From Tissierellales bacterium (GTDB taxonomy: Bacteria; Bacillota; Clostridia; Tissierellales; Sedimentibacteraceae): 64,000 nt of DNA. Position numbers and translations under genes: made by a program. The stretch is taken from the NCBI GenBank assembly GCA_018433765.1, contig JAHDQO010000003.1, positions 174,715 through 238,714 of the forward strand. The letters are read 5' to 3'. Below, piece by piece: positions 43,064 through 52,385 of the stretch (position 1 is the first letter of the stretch; the number at the start of each line of letters is the position of its first letter). The notes below the pieces were generated by a model. It was not told the origin of the DNA and ran no database searches. It worked only from the letters and a program-made list of their open reading frames with translations.

Positions 43064-43917
43064 TACTCTAACCCCCTGCCTGTAACTTTAATAAAAATTT
43101 GTTCTAGAGTAGCTTCTTGAGAATGCATAGTGGCTATATTTCCTTTATTAATTATTTCATTTAGTTTAGTTCTTTCAGCTTCATCAACTATTGAAAATGT
43201 ATTGTTGACAATTCTATCGTTATCATAATATTCGACAGTAACTAATTTTTTACCATATTTAAGTTTTAGGTTTTTAGGAGTATCAATAATATTTATTTCA
43301 CCTTCATTAATAAAAGCTACTTTGTCACATAATTCATCAGCTATATACATATTATGAGTTGTTAAAAAAACAGTAGTTCCGTCTTCTTTCTTTCTTTTAA
43401 TTATATCTTTTATTCTGCTTGCAGTAGTAGGATCAAGTCCAGAAGTAGGTTCATCTAGAAACCATATTTCAGGATTATTAATCATAGCTCTAGCAAAAAC
43501 AAGTCTTTGAAGCATACCTTTTGAATAGTCTGATGCCTTTTTTCCTGCTGCTTCTTCTAAACCTACCATTCTCAATAAATTCATAGGGTCTTCTGTTTTA
43601 ACATCGTACATTCCACTGTGAAATTCAAGATTTTCAAGTCCTGTTAACTTTTTATAGACATTTGGATGTTCAAAAGATACTCCAATTTTGTTAAAGTAAT
43701 CTCTTTTTTTAAAATCAACAAACTTACCATCTATAGTATAATCACCTTGCTGCATAATAAGCAATCCAGTTAAAATTTTCTGAGCAGTTGATTTTCCAGC
43801 ACCACTAGGACCTAGAAAACCAAATATTTCACCCTTTTCAATTTGAAACGATGCATTTTTCACAGCATAATTGTCATCATTTGAGTAAGAATGATATAAC
43901 CCATTTACTTTAATCAA
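43063..43917 (-). CDS. ABC exporter ATPase
   Basis: A 284-residue ATPase: Walker A GPSGAGKST, signature YSKGMLQRLVFARAM and Walker B WFLDEPTSGLDP. It has a C-terminal extension of about 70 residues seen in many ABC-2 exporters. The start is TTG 43917 after AAGGAGG on the minus strand. It is the first gene of the operon, directly downstream of two candidate TetR operators. Confidence 0.9.
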   Translation of the reverse strand: MIKVNGLYHSYSNDDNYAVKNASFQIEKGEIFGFLGPSGAGKSTAQKILTGLLIMQQGDYTIDGKFVDFKKRDYFNKIGVSFEHPNVYKKLTGLENLEFHSGMYDVKTEDPMNLLRMVGLEEAAGKKASDYSKGMLQRLVFARAMINNPEIWFLDEPTSGLDPTTASRIKDIIKRKKEDGTTVFLTTHNMYIADELCDKVAFINEGEINIIDTPKNLKLKYGKKLVTVEYYDNDRIVNNTFSIVDEAERTKLNEIINKGNIATMHSQEATLEQIFIKVTGRGLE

Positions 43918-44012
43918 TTTTAAAACCTCCTTATTTTTAAAATAATGTAATCAGGTTTGAAAATAGTTTTCGCAATACTGTTATATTATATACAGCTTAC
44001 TAATTAGATATT

Positions 44013-44044
44013 ATGACCTTGAAGTCATGTGACTTTAAGGTCAT
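44013..44044 (-). promoter_or_regulatory. Two adjacent 16-bp TetR-type operators upstream of the exporter operon
   Basis: ATGACCTTGAAGTCAT (44013-44028) and GTGACTTTAAGGTCAT (44029-44044) abut head to tail, and the 32 bp plus flanks form a near-perfect larger palindrome (43-bp span with one G:T mismatch). Both fit ATGAC-N6-GTCAT, as does 44808-44823. They lie about 100 bp before the ATPase start, in the expected promoter region. Confidence 0.7.
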
Positions 44045-44071
44045 AATATCAGATTAATTGTATCGTGTCAA

Positions 44072-44689
44072 TTATTTTTTTATGCCATTTTCAAGCATAT
44101 CTATTATCTGGTTAGAAAATTGAACGTATTGTCCATTGTTTTCAAATTTATCATAAATTTTAAAGTAAAATTCAGCCGAAGCAAAATTCAAGTAAGTTAT
44201 TAAATATGCTATAAATTTACTATCTATGTCTTTTCTTATATTATCATCCAATTGTCCTTTCTTAATTAAAGATTCAATATATTCAGTTCCTCTGTCATTT
44301 ATATCACCATATATTTTGTTTTTGAGGTTTTCATCTGACTTTATTAATCTATTTCCTATATTTGCAAATTTTATTTCTTTTGAAGAAAATTCTATCCCTG
44401 CTGCAAAAGTCTTTTTTAAGTAATCAAAAAAGTCATTTTCATCAGCATTTAACATATGCTTAGAAATATATTTAAGCTTTATGTCGCCTATAATATTAAG
44501 TAAATATTTATAAAGATCCAATTTGTCTTCAAAATATTGATAAAAGCTGCCTTTAGCTATACCAGCATCTTTAACTATTCTATTTATACTTGCTTGATTA
44601 TAATCATAATTAGAAAATTCATTAACAGCACAATCAATAATTTTCTCACGTTTATCGTTAGGTAAATTAAAAAAAGTTTTTTTTGGCAT
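44072..44689 (-). CDS. TetR-family regulator of the ABC-2 exporter
   Basis: A 205-residue TetR protein. The N-terminal helix-turn-helix reads YNQASINRIVKDAGIAKGSFYQYFEDK, the C-terminal part is a helical ligand domain. It is transcribed in the same direction and just upstream of the exporter operon. The same 16-bp palindrome occurs upstream of both this gene and the exporter, so it probably represses both and is released by the exported compound (inference). ATG 44689 follows AGGAG. Confidence 0.9.
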   Translation of the reverse strand: MPKKTFFNLPNDKREKIIDCAVNEFSNYDYNQASINRIVKDAGIAKGSFYQYFEDKLDLYKYLLNIIGDIKLKYISKHMLNADENDFFDYLKKTFAAGIEFSSKEIKFANIGNRLIKSDENLKNKIYGDINDRGTEYIESLIKKGQLDDNIRKDIDSKFIAYLITYLNFASAEFYFKIYDKFENNGQYVQFSNQIIDMLENGIKK

Positions 44690-44807
44690 AATTTACACTC
44701 CTTTATTTAGTATTTATTAGACGTTGTCAAATTTGTAATCATTGACATTACTTGTATTCATTATATATATTAAGTTCTATTTTTTTACTTTTCATTAACA
44801 ATTTATC

Positions 44808-44823
44808 ATGACTATACGGTCAT
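44808..44823 (-). promoter_or_regulatory. 16-bp TetR-type operator upstream of tetR
   Basis: ATGACTATACGGTCAT matches the ATGAC-N6-GTCAT pattern of the two sites at 44013-44044. It lies 119 bp before the TetR start, consistent with autoregulation. The rest of 44690-45002 is AT-rich with no gene. Confidence 0.65.
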
Positions 44824-45002
44824 AATACCATTTTAAAAATAAATAGTCAATTTATTTGATTTACTTCTAGTTATTGCAGTCAATAATGATATAAAACTTT
44901 TTATTGCGTACTAAAGAATAATTACATATAATTGAACAGAAAGAATATTGTGGTTAAATGTATAGGACGTAATATATTAAAAAAGAGAGGTGATGTTATA
45001 AC

Positions 45003-45944
45003 ATGAAAAAACATAGCAGAATATATTATGTACTTTATATAGGTATTTTAATAATAGTAGTTTCTTCTATTATAAACATTACATATTTAAGTAATCTAAG
45101 ATTAGATGAGCCTGTGTTTTTTAAGCATTACTATGAAATGTTATTAAGCAAAAATAATAATGGAATAATAGACTTTTATTATTTAACAAATGCTGATGAT
45201 AATAAAAGAATAGTAGAAATATATTTTCCATATATAAATGGGAATAAAGATTTTATAGTAAGAAATTCAATAGATATGAATTATAAATACTATAATGTAA
45301 AAAAATTTGAAGTTATTATGCCGTTAAATTTAGATACTTATTCACAGTTAGGTGAGGAATTAAATTTAAGAGATGCAGTTGTATATTTTAGCAATGGCAA
45401 CAGTATAAAAGCTGATTTAGGAAAAATTATAATTAAGAAAGATGATAATAATAAGAAAAATTATTTAGATAATGTTATGACGAGTGCTTCTAGTAATAAT
45501 ACATCAAAATGTATTTTCAAAGTTAAAGAACCTATTATAATAAATAGTATAACTACAAATTTACTAGATGAAACAAAAGGACAAATTAAGATGAAAATAG
45601 TTGCGGATGATTCTAATGATATAGAATTGATAGAAGATTTACATGGTAATAATCCTGAAAAGCATGAATTAGAATTAAATAAAAAAAATAAAGAAGAAGT
45701 TGAGAGTATAGTATTTGAGGATATTAAGCTACCTATACCTGTAAAATCTATGCTTAATGTTTATACTGAATTTAATATAAATGAAAAAGATAAGCAGTTT
45801 AATTTTTATAGAGTATTGTTAACTATAAATTATGAAACTATGAATGGAGAAAAAGGAATTAAAAGATTACTTAATGTTAATTATAATCCATTTTTCACAG
45901 ATGAAAATATTAGAAACTTCTTGAAAGTAAGAGGTATAAAATGA
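45003..45944 (+). CDS. Membrane-anchored protein of unknown function
   Basis: A 313-residue protein with one N-terminal hydrophobic segment (about residues 9-29) and a long polar, Asn/Lys/Asp-rich remainder that should face outward. No lipobox or recognisable domain. Strand-forming alternation suggests a beta-rich extracellular domain. The start ATG 45003 follows AGAGGTGAT. It is followed after 13 bases by a membrane protein gene, and the two probably form an operon and may interact. Confidence 0.75.
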   Translation: MKKHSRIYYVLYIGILIIVVSSIINITYLSNLRLDEPVFFKHYYEMLLSKNNNGIIDFYYLTNADDNKRIVEIYFPYINGNKDFIVRNSIDMNYKYYNVKKFEVIMPLNLDTYSQLGEELNLRDAVVYFSNGNSIKADLGKIIIKKDDNNKKNYLDNVMTSASSNNTSKCIFKVKEPIIINSITTNLLDETKGQIKMKIVADDSNDIELIEDLHGNNPEKHELELNKKNKEEVESIVFEDIKLPIPVKSMLNVYTEFNINEKDKQFNFYRVLLTINYETMNGEKGIKRLLNVNYNPFFTDENIRNFLKVRGIK

Positions 45945-45957
45945 AAGGAATAATATA

Positions 45958-46515
45958 ATGTATAAAGATTTGAATAAAATTTTCTGGGGAATTATTCTTA
46001 CTTTAATAGATATAAATATAGGATGGTTTGACATACTACCTGATTTCATTGGTTACTTGCTTATTATAGACGGATTGGCAAGTTTGTATAATAAAACAAA
46101 ACAAATGGAGTTTAATATATCTATAGTTTTCTTTGTTCTCATGATGTCTTTAAGTATATTATTTAGGATTTATAATGCAAACATAATGCAAGATTTTACA
46201 GCCAGAAGTATGATACTTACAACATTAAGTCAAATATTTCAAATTTTATCGGTTTTCTATATGTATACTGGAATAATTAATATATTAAATAATTTTGACA
46301 GTGAAGAATTGAAAGAATACATTAAACTTTCTAGAAGAAATTATGTTTATGTATTTTTGATAACAACTTTTATAATGACTTTATCACCTATTATGAGCAT
46401 AAATAATTTACAGTATTTATTATTTTTTATAGGAATAGTTGATTTAGTTGTTTTAATAAAATGGGCATATAATATACGTTTAGTTAGAAATCATTATAGC
46501 AGAGAATTAAATTAA
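45958..46515 (+). CDS. Multi-pass membrane protein of unknown function
   Basis: A 185-residue protein with five to six hydrophobic segments. The early IDINIGWFDILPDFIGYLLI motif, with Asp residues in the first segments, occurs in an uncharacterised Firmicutes membrane family. GAAAGGA precedes ATG 45958. It is probably co-transcribed with the preceding anchored protein. No function can be assigned. Confidence 0.75.
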   Translation: MYKDLNKIFWGIILTLIDINIGWFDILPDFIGYLLIIDGLASLYNKTKQMEFNISIVFFVLMMSLSILFRIYNANIMQDFTARSMILTTLSQIFQILSVFYMYTGIINILNNFDSEELKEYIKLSRRNYVYVFLITTFIMTLSPIMSINNLQYLLFFIGIVDLVVLIKWAYNIRLVRNHYSRELN

Positions 46516-46641
46516 TTTATTTAATTATAGAAGTAAGTATTTATATTAAAATAACCTAGATGCTGTAAATACAATGCTTAGATGAGCTGACTTCTAAAAA
46601 CAGTGACTATGAATTTCTTAGTAATATAAATTTAAATGTTG

Positions 46642-46660
46642 TTCATACCATTTTACAGTC
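46642..46660 (+). repeat. 19-bp repeat, inverted partner at 53122-53140
   Basis: TTCATACCATTTTACAGTC is the exact reverse complement of 53122-53140. The two sites lie just outside the stretch holding hairpin repeats 1 to 3, about 6.5 kb apart. 46516-46770 holds no other feature that I can see. Confidence 0.7.
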
Positions 46661-46770
46661 GTTCGTTCCATATGTATTGACAAAAAATTTTAAGTTGTTA
46701 TAATGAAGATGAAATTACAAAAATTAACAACCGCATATGCAAGATGTAATTTTTAAAAAGTGTATTTGGG

Positions 46771-46890
46771 TAAATATTGGGGGGAATATTTGGAGATATG
46801 TAGGGCAAGAGCTTTGCTTAAAAAGTAAAGGTCTTGTCCTACATCTGTGCATGCTTATATTTGCAAAATATGTAGAAAAATGTTAAAATC
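46771..46890 (+). repeat. Hairpin repeat, copy 1
   Basis: The stem core spans 46799-46843 (GTAGGGCAAGAGCTTTGCTT paired with AAGTAAAG and TCTTGTCCTAC). It is followed by the conserved tail GCTTATATTTGCAAAATATG ending near 46890. Homologous copies lie at 49951-50060 and 53175-53266. Stem differences between copies keep pairing. It could be an RNA element, a terminator-like repeat or a MITE-type element. Confidence 0.8.
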
Positions 46891-46946
46891 ATTCGATGAA
46901 TATAACAAAATTTTAGACGAAAATAGATATTTTAGGTGAGCTTAAA

Positions 46947-47015
46947 ATGGAGCTAAGTTTATATAATGCATTTTTATTATTTATAGTTTTTGAATTTCTT
47001 TACATATTGGTTTAA
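46947..47015 (+). CDS. Candidate 22-residue hydrophobic peptide
   Basis: ATG 46947 lies seven bases after AGGTGAG. The frame encodes MELSLYNAFLLFIVFEFLYI plus two residues before a stop, a single membrane-spanning stretch. The good binding site is the only support; in an AT-rich gap this may occur by chance. Confidence 0.3.
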   Translation: MELSLYNAFLLFIVFEFLYILV

Positions 47016-47160
47016 AATATTATATTTCTATAAACAAAATAATATAATAGTTAGTTAAATCAATTTGTAAAATTTATAATCATATAAAATAAATAAGACT
47101 ATTGTTTTAATTAATTTTATATTTTAATTAACAAATATTAATTTGATAAAGGAATAGAAC

Positions 47161-47336
47161 ATGAAATATGATCGTATATTTAGAGTGATTTTCTTAATTT
47201 TTTTATTTTAATATCAATTGGAGTTATTACTTTTGAAAATTCAGATATATTTATAGCAACAATATTTTTGACTATATTAATTATTTACTGCACACTTAAG
47301 ATTATTGATGCAATTAAAGAAAATCAAAAAAAATAG
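47161..47336 (+). pseudogene. Frameshifted small two-helix membrane protein
   Basis: ATG 47161, seven bases after AAAGGA, opens a frame that stops after 16 codons. In the next frame, joined at a run of seven T residues near 47198-47204, a second hydrophobic segment continues (GVITFENSDIFIATIFLTIL) and ends in a charged tail before TAG 47334-47336. One extra T in the run would restore a protein of about 58 residues with two hydrophobic helices. Sequencing error, a real mutation, phase variation or programmed slippage could explain it. No homologue is recognised. Confidence 0.5.
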
Positions 47337-47430
47337 AGTGTTACATGTTTAGAGGAGTAGCTTATTGCAAGAATTATTATAACAGAATAATTAAAATATC
47401 ATAATCCGTTACAAAAGAGGTAAGATAACT

Positions 47431-47871
47431 ATGAAGAACTTATTAATCTTAATACGTATTATTGTTTCAATCATATTATTTATACTTAGTTTGTTAATTA
47501 TTGCACCAATAACTAAAATTATATATATGCCAGAATTGTTATTTGTAGTTATAAATATTATTGTATTTGCTATATTAACTAAATCAAGTAAAGATTTAGT
47601 TAATATTTTCAAGTTTTATCTAACTGGCACTTCTGAAATTAACTTTGATAAATCAATAACTCTTATAAAGAGTTATAAATTTTATTCATTGACTATTGGA
47701 GTTATTGGTAGTTTAATGAAATACATATTATCAGGAGTGTATGTTAATTTTGCTGATGTATATGTATACAGCATTTACATTAAGTATATACCACTTTTAT
47801 ATTCGCTGATAATATCGTTTATTATTTTTTACCCTATAGAAGTATACCTGAGAAATAAAAGAAATAAATAA
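47431..47871 (+). CDS. Small multi-pass membrane protein of unknown function
   Basis: A 146-residue protein with about four hydrophobic segments and few charged residues outside the loops. ATG 47431 follows AAGAGGTAAG, a good site. No motif identifies a family. It lies after the frameshifted small membrane gene and before the convergent HxlR gene, in a stretch bounded by hairpin repeats. Confidence 0.7.
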   Translation: MKNLLILIRIIVSIILFILSLLIIAPITKIIYMPELLFVVINIIVFAILTKSSKDLVNIFKFYLTGTSEINFDKSITLIKSYKFYSLTIGVIGSLMKYILSGVYVNFADVYVYSIYIKYIPLLYSLIISFIIFYPIEVYLRNKRNK

Positions 47872-47951
47872 TTTCAAAGTTGTAAATAAAATATTATATA
47901 GAGTATAGTAAAATTATAAAAGAGGATATATATACTTAAACACTAGTACTA

Positions 47952-48290
47952 TCACAGCGGTTTTTTATTAGCCAATTTATTTTTATAGTCTCTACCCCAA
48001 TTGCCTAAAGCATCTAAAATAGGTCTTAAGCTGTATCCTGTATCGGTTAATGTATATTCTACTCGTGGAGGTACTTCAGCATATACTGTACGAATTAAAA
48101 GTTCATTTTTTTCCATATCTCGAAGCTGTGAAGTTAAAACTTTTTGTGATATACTTCCAATAGATTTTTTTAGTTCTCCAAAACGCATAGTGCCATTCAT
48201 TAAATCTCTTAAAATAAGTACTTTCCATTTATTCCCGATTAAAGTTAGCGTTGTTTCAACAGCACAAGCAGGTAGTACTTTTTCTTCCAT
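47952..48290 (-). CDS. HxlR-family transcriptional regulator
   Basis: A 112-residue winged-helix protein. The motifs ETTLTLIGNKWKVLILRDL, MRFGELKKSIGSISQKVLT and RTVYAEVPPRVEYTLTDTGY are diagnostic of HxlR. A cysteine at position 9 corresponds to the redox- or thiol-sensing Cys of many relatives. It diverges from a sodium:solute symporter gene with about 150 bp between starts, so it probably controls that gene and itself. Confidence 0.92.
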   Translation of the reverse strand: MEEKVLPACAVETTLTLIGNKWKVLILRDLMNGTMRFGELKKSIGSISQKVLTSQLRDMEKNELLIRTVYAEVPPRVEYTLTDTGYSLRPILDALGNWGRDYKNKLANKKPL

Positions 48291-48331
48291 AAAAATCTCT
48301 CCAAATCCTTAAAATTTGCAATAGTTTCTTT

Positions 48332-48367
48332 TAGTAACTATACCACAAAATAGTGCGTACTTTACTA
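48332..48367 (+). promoter_or_regulatory. Candidate HxlR operator between regulator and symporter
   Basis: TAGTAA (48332-48337) and TTACTA (48362-48367) are inverted around a 24-bp centre in the divergent promoter region, with looser symmetry inside (CTATACCAC versus GTGCGTAC). HxlR proteins bind such inverted pairs, but the match is modest. Confidence 0.4.
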
Positions 48368-48439
48368 TTTAGCATTACAGCTATATTATATCATTAGGGA
48401 CATACTTATTCAATTTGATTTTTTATGGAGGAAATTTTT

Positions 48440-49879
48440 ATGCTTAAAATAATTTCATTAATTTCACTACTTATTTATTTTGCAATATTGCTTTTTGCCG
48501 TAACAAAAGAAAAGAAAAATAATAATATATTAGATTATTTCTTTGCCGGTCGTGTACTACCATTTTGGGCATTATCTATTACGTTTATTGCTTCATGGTG
48601 GGGTGCCGGTTCAGCAATATCTACTGCTGATTTAGCTTTTGAAGATGGACTAGGTGCTTTTTGGTATTATGGTGTACCTGTTTTGATTTCAACTTTTCTA
48701 ATGATTTTAGGAGCAAAGGCTATACGACGTGTGGGTTATCTTACTCAGGGAAAAATGATGGAGGCAAGATATTCAAAAAATGTATCATATATGCTTTCTA
48801 TTATGATACTTATTTTTATGACATTTACGGCTGCTTCACAAATGGTTGGAGTTGGCAATTTTTTTGGTACATATTTGGGTATAAAATATGAGTTGGCTGT
48901 TTTGATTGGTACAGGTATTGTACTTATTTATTCAATGTTTGGCGGTTTTAGAGGGGTTGTATTAACTGATATTATTCAATTTATCTTACTTTTAATTTCA
49001 GCAATCGGTGTTTTTGCAGTAGCAATGAAGAATGCAGGAGGTTTTAAAAATATTTACACTGTTGCAATGAATTTAGGAAAAAATGACTATATGAGTATTA
49101 CAGCAGGTGCAGAAAAATACTTTATGTATGTTATTACATTTGGATGTGCATGGATGATACAGGCAAATGTATGGCAAAGAATTTCTGCTGCAAAAACAGA
49201 TAATGATGCAAAGAAAATGACAGTTATAAGCTTTTTTGCATATATTCCGCTGTATCTTATAGTTGTTTTCACAGGTATGGCAGGATTGGTACTATTTGAT
49301 AAACTTCCTGACGGAGGTATTGTAACAGCAATAGTAACAGAATATATGTCACCACTGCTTGGTGCGATTGTTTTTTTGGGTATATCTGCTGCAATAATGT
49401 CTACAATGGATTCACTTATTAATACAGGTGCTATGACTCTAGCAATAGACCTTAATACAAAAGAAATAAGTGAGAAAAAGAAGCTCAAAATTTCAAAATT
49501 CTCTACACTTGCTGTTACTATGGTAGCTCTTATCATATCTCTTAGAATTCGTTCAATTTTGGAAGTGTCTTGGATTGCTTCTGATGTAATTACTACAGGT
49601 GTATTTGTGCCATTAATATTAGGCTTCATTTGGCGAAGAGGTAATTCCAAAGGTGCTTTTGCATCTATGGTAGTAGGATTTATTTACTGTACCTACAATT
49701 TAATGATAGGTTTTGGAATTCCTTTGCCTTCATTTTGGAAACCACAATCGGCTGCACAAGTTATTTTAGGAGTGGTTACATCATTAATTATATACGTTAC
49801 AGTCAGCCTTTTAACAAAGCCAGAATACGACAAAGCAGATCGTTTTATAACCCTTGCAGGTTTAATAAAAAAAGCATAA
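48440..49879 (+). CDS. Sodium:solute symporter family transporter
   Basis: About 479 residues and roughly 13 hydrophobic segments. SSS-family landmarks are FFAGRVLPFWALSITFIASW near the N-terminus, the YSMFGGFRGVVLTDIIQF segment and the ISAAIMSTMDSLINT segment. It couples uptake of an unknown solute (sugar, amino acid, carboxylate or nucleobase) to sodium. ATG 48440 is spaced properly from TGGAGGA; an in-frame ATG at 48425 overlaps that site. Divergent HxlR suggests inducible control. Confidence 0.88.
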   Translation: MLKIISLISLLIYFAILLFAVTKEKKNNNILDYFFAGRVLPFWALSITFIASWWGAGSAISTADLAFEDGLGAFWYYGVPVLISTFLMILGAKAIRRVGYLTQGKMMEARYSKNVSYMLSIMILIFMTFTAASQMVGVGNFFGTYLGIKYELAVLIGTGIVLIYSMFGGFRGVVLTDIIQFILLLISAIGVFAVAMKNAGGFKNIYTVAMNLGKNDYMSITAGAEKYFMYVITFGCAWMIQANVWQRISAAKTDNDAKKMTVISFFAYIPLYLIVVFTGMAGLVLFDKLPDGGIVTAIVTEYMSPLLGAIVFLGISAAIMSTMDSLINTGAMTLAIDLNTKEISEKKKLKISKFSTLAVTMVALIISLRIRSILEVSWIASDVITTGVFVPLILGFIWRRGNSKGAFASMVVGFIYCTYNLMIGFGIPLPSFWKPQSAAQVILGVVTSLIIYVTVSLLTKPEYDKADRFITLAGLIKKA

Positions 49880-49950
49880 TTTATTAATAATATTGTTTAT
49901 TATATTTTACTATATAAAAGGTTTGTATGTATATAAAGATACAAGAAAGG

Positions 49951-50060
49951 TAAATGTTAGGCGAGTATTTAGAGAGATATAGGGCAAGAGCTTTGCTTTA
50001 AAGCAAAGCTTTTGCCCTATATACTTATATTTGCAAAATATGTAGATAAATGTTAAAATC
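49951..50060 (+). repeat. Hairpin repeat, copy 2
   Basis: The stem spans 49977-50022, almost perfectly paired over 22 bp (AGGGCAAGAGCTTTGCTT with AAGCAAAGCTTTTGCCCT). The upstream part (49951-49976) resembles that of copy 1, and the tail CTTATATTTGCAAAATATG matches copies 1 and 3. It ends about 87 bp before the ABC cassette. Confidence 0.82.
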
Positions 50061-50146
50061 AGCCAGAAAATACATTTACATTGTTGATATAAGAAAACTT
50101 AAATTATAAAAAAGCAAATGAAAATTATAAATAGCAAGGAGTAAAA

Positions 50147-51235
50147 ATGAAAATTTTATATATCTTTTTTAATGATTTTAAAATATTATTTTCAAATAGA
50201 AAAAAAATATTTTATATGATTAGCATTAATTTGTTTATAGTGTTTTTTGCATTTTTGTATTTTTTTACTTTTTATTATAGTAATTATTTAAAAAACGAGG
50301 ACTTTGTACATAGGTATAAACCATATCAAGTTTTTATTAATCAAAATAATATTCCTACGAGTGAAACGATAAATACAGTAATAAATAAAATATCTACATA
50401 TAAGCAGTTACCACAAATTAAAAAATTAACTTTACATAGTATAGAAACAAATAGTGAGGGTGTTGAGAATAATATTATAGGCTTATTTATGCAAGAAAGA
50501 AATTTTGAAAATTATTTCGTCATTGAAAAAGGAAAATTTTTCAGTCTTTCTAATTTAAAAGAAGACAAAGAAATTGCATTTATTTCAGAAAATCCGTTTG
50601 AAAGTAAGTACAATAATATTATAGTAGATGACACAATTATAATAAATAGTAAAAGGTATACAGTAATAGGTAAAGGATTAGGTGATACAGATGATGATGA
50701 TATTTATATTTCTTATAAATCATTCTTAAATAATTCGTATGATTGTAGTAAATTAAATATAAACTTTGAAAGACGACTTAAAGAACATGAATTAGAATAT
50801 ATAAGAAAACAATTTAATAGCTCAATAGGTTTTTCAAATGTTGTAGAGCCTCCAATAAATAATAATAATTTACAAAAATTAACAATCCAAATATTTGTTG
50901 TAGCCAGTGTAATTATTTTAGCAATAATAGCTATTATAAATATATTTAGATATTTGACTATTATTAATTTAGATAAGTTTGTAATCTATATATTATGTGG
51001 AATGAGTCATATAAAAAGATTTTTTTATTTATTAATTGATATAATAAGTCTTATTTTTATTCTTTACACAATATCAATTATATGTTTTGAAAATTGTGCT
51101 AAATATCTAGATATTAGTACATTGAATTTTTCACAATATTTATGTATTTTCTTAGTAATTATTTTAAGTGTAACAGTAATTGTAGGTCTTAATTTTAAAA
51201 AGATAATTAATAATATAATAACTGAGAGGTTATAA
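50147..51235 (+). CDS. FtsX/MacB-type ABC permease
   Basis: A 362-residue permease: one N-terminal hydrophobic segment, an extracytoplasmic domain of about 200 residues, and three C-terminal segments, the FtsX-like layout of MacB and LolC/E relatives. AAGGAG precedes ATG 50147. It is followed by a second permease and an ATPase with one- or two-base spacing. Such sets move lipoproteins, antimicrobial peptides or toxins, or perform mechanotransmission without transport. Sequence is divergent from its partner. Confidence 0.78.
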   Translation: MKILYIFFNDFKILFSNRKKIFYMISINLFIVFFAFLYFFTFYYSNYLKNEDFVHRYKPYQVFINQNNIPTSETINTVINKISTYKQLPQIKKLTLHSIETNSEGVENNIIGLFMQERNFENYFVIEKGKFFSLSNLKEDKEIAFISENPFESKYNNIIVDDTIIINSKRYTVIGKGLGDTDDDDIYISYKSFLNNSYDCSKLNINFERRLKEHELEYIRKQFNSSIGFSNVVEPPINNNNLQKLTIQIFVVASVIILAIIAIINIFRYLTIINLDKFVIYILCGMSHIKRFFYLLIDIISLIFILYTISIICFENCAKYLDISTLNFSQYLCIFLVIILSVTVIVGLNFKKIINNIITERL

Positions 51236-51236
51236 A

Positions 51237-52385
51237 ATGATTGGACGAATAATATATATTGGATTAAACAAATTGAAAAGAGATATTTGGGCTAGAATTT
51301 TTATTTGTGTACAATTAGTACTTATAATATACTTATTTAATCTTACAATTGGAATGTGGAGACATGAAACATATATTTTAAATATGGTTAATACTATGAA
51401 TTTAAAGAATGCTTATTATTGTAGTAATGACTTTGAATCATTTGACAGCACAAATACTGTTAGCATTGGAGAAATTACACAAGCTTTTGGAAAATTGAAA
51501 AATCAAAATAAAACAACCTTGAAAATAAAAGTATATGATGAAGAGATTACTAAAAATATAACTCTTCCTTTAAGTAAAGGAATTTGGTTTGAAGAGTATA
51601 ATGGTAAAGAATTACCTATTATATTGAGTAATTCATATGCAAAAAAGTATAATCTTGATATCAATGATACTATTGAATTAGAATTACAATATTCAACTGA
51701 AGACATAAATGTTCAAGAAAGTTTTGATGTGGAATGTAAAGTAATTGGTACATTAAATAAAGCTAATTATCATTTGACATTTAGTTCTATGGGTAATTAT
51801 TTAATATGGAAGAATTTATTTAAGCAAGATGAATCAGTAGCATTGATTGGTAGCAGCAGTATTTCAGCAGAACCGTTAAGTGGTAAGATGGTATTTTTAA
51901 AGAATTTAGATGATGATTCTACAGTTTTATTAGACAAATTAGGAAAATTGTCATCTATTACATCATCACAACAAATAACAAAAAATTCTAAAGAGGTTAT
52001 GTCAGATAAACTTAAAACACAGATAATTATGTGGTTTTTAATTTTAGCACTTACACTAGCCTCACTAACATCTAATAATATGTTAGAAAAAATATATGAA
52101 GAAAAAGAGTTTGCAGCTTATTATATGTTAGGCTTAGATTGGTCTAAATGCGTATTGATTGAAATATTTAGAGGTGTAATTCAAATACTTTTTTCATTTG
52201 TAATTGCCTTTATATTATTAAAGTTACTGCATGGTGACAGCAATTATAAAACATTAATAATAGATGGGTATAGCTATTTACTTTCAATTATTATGGTATT
52301 TTGTGTTTATATGATTAGTTCTTTATGGATGATTATTGAGTTATTAAGGACAAACCCTATTGTATTAATACGGAGGAATGAATAA
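51237..52385 (+). CDS. FtsX/MacB-type ABC permease
   Basis: A 382-residue permease with the same layout as the preceding gene (one N-terminal and three C-terminal segments, large outer domain) but little direct similarity. LTLASLTSNNMLEKIYEEKE and AAYYMLGLDWSKC in the C-terminal part match FtsX-domain patterns. It starts one base after the previous stop with GAGAGGTTA and ends in a one-base overlap with the ATPase. Confidence 0.78.
   Translation: MIGRIIYIGLNKLKRDIWARIFICVQLVLIIYLFNLTIGMWRHETYILNMVNTMNLKNAYYCSNDFESFDSTNTVSIGEITQAFGKLKNQNKTTLKIKVYDEEITKNITLPLSKGIWFEEYNGKELPIILSNSYAKKYNLDINDTIELELQYSTEDINVQESFDVECKVIGTLNKANYHLTFSSMGNYLIWKNLFKQDESVALIGSSSISAEPLSGKMVFLKNLDDDSTVLLDKLGKLSSITSSQQITKNSKEVMSDKLKTQIIMWFLILALTLASLTSNNMLEKIYEEKEFAAYYMLGLDWSKCVLIEIFRGVIQILFSFVIAFILLKLLHGDSNYKTLIIDGYSYLLSIIMVFCVYMISSLWMIIELLRTNPIVLIRRNE

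Noticed and set aside
49087..49650. 187-codon minus-strand open frame within the symporter gene
   Set aside because: Antisense shadow of a full-length SSS-family transporter; no ribosome binding site.
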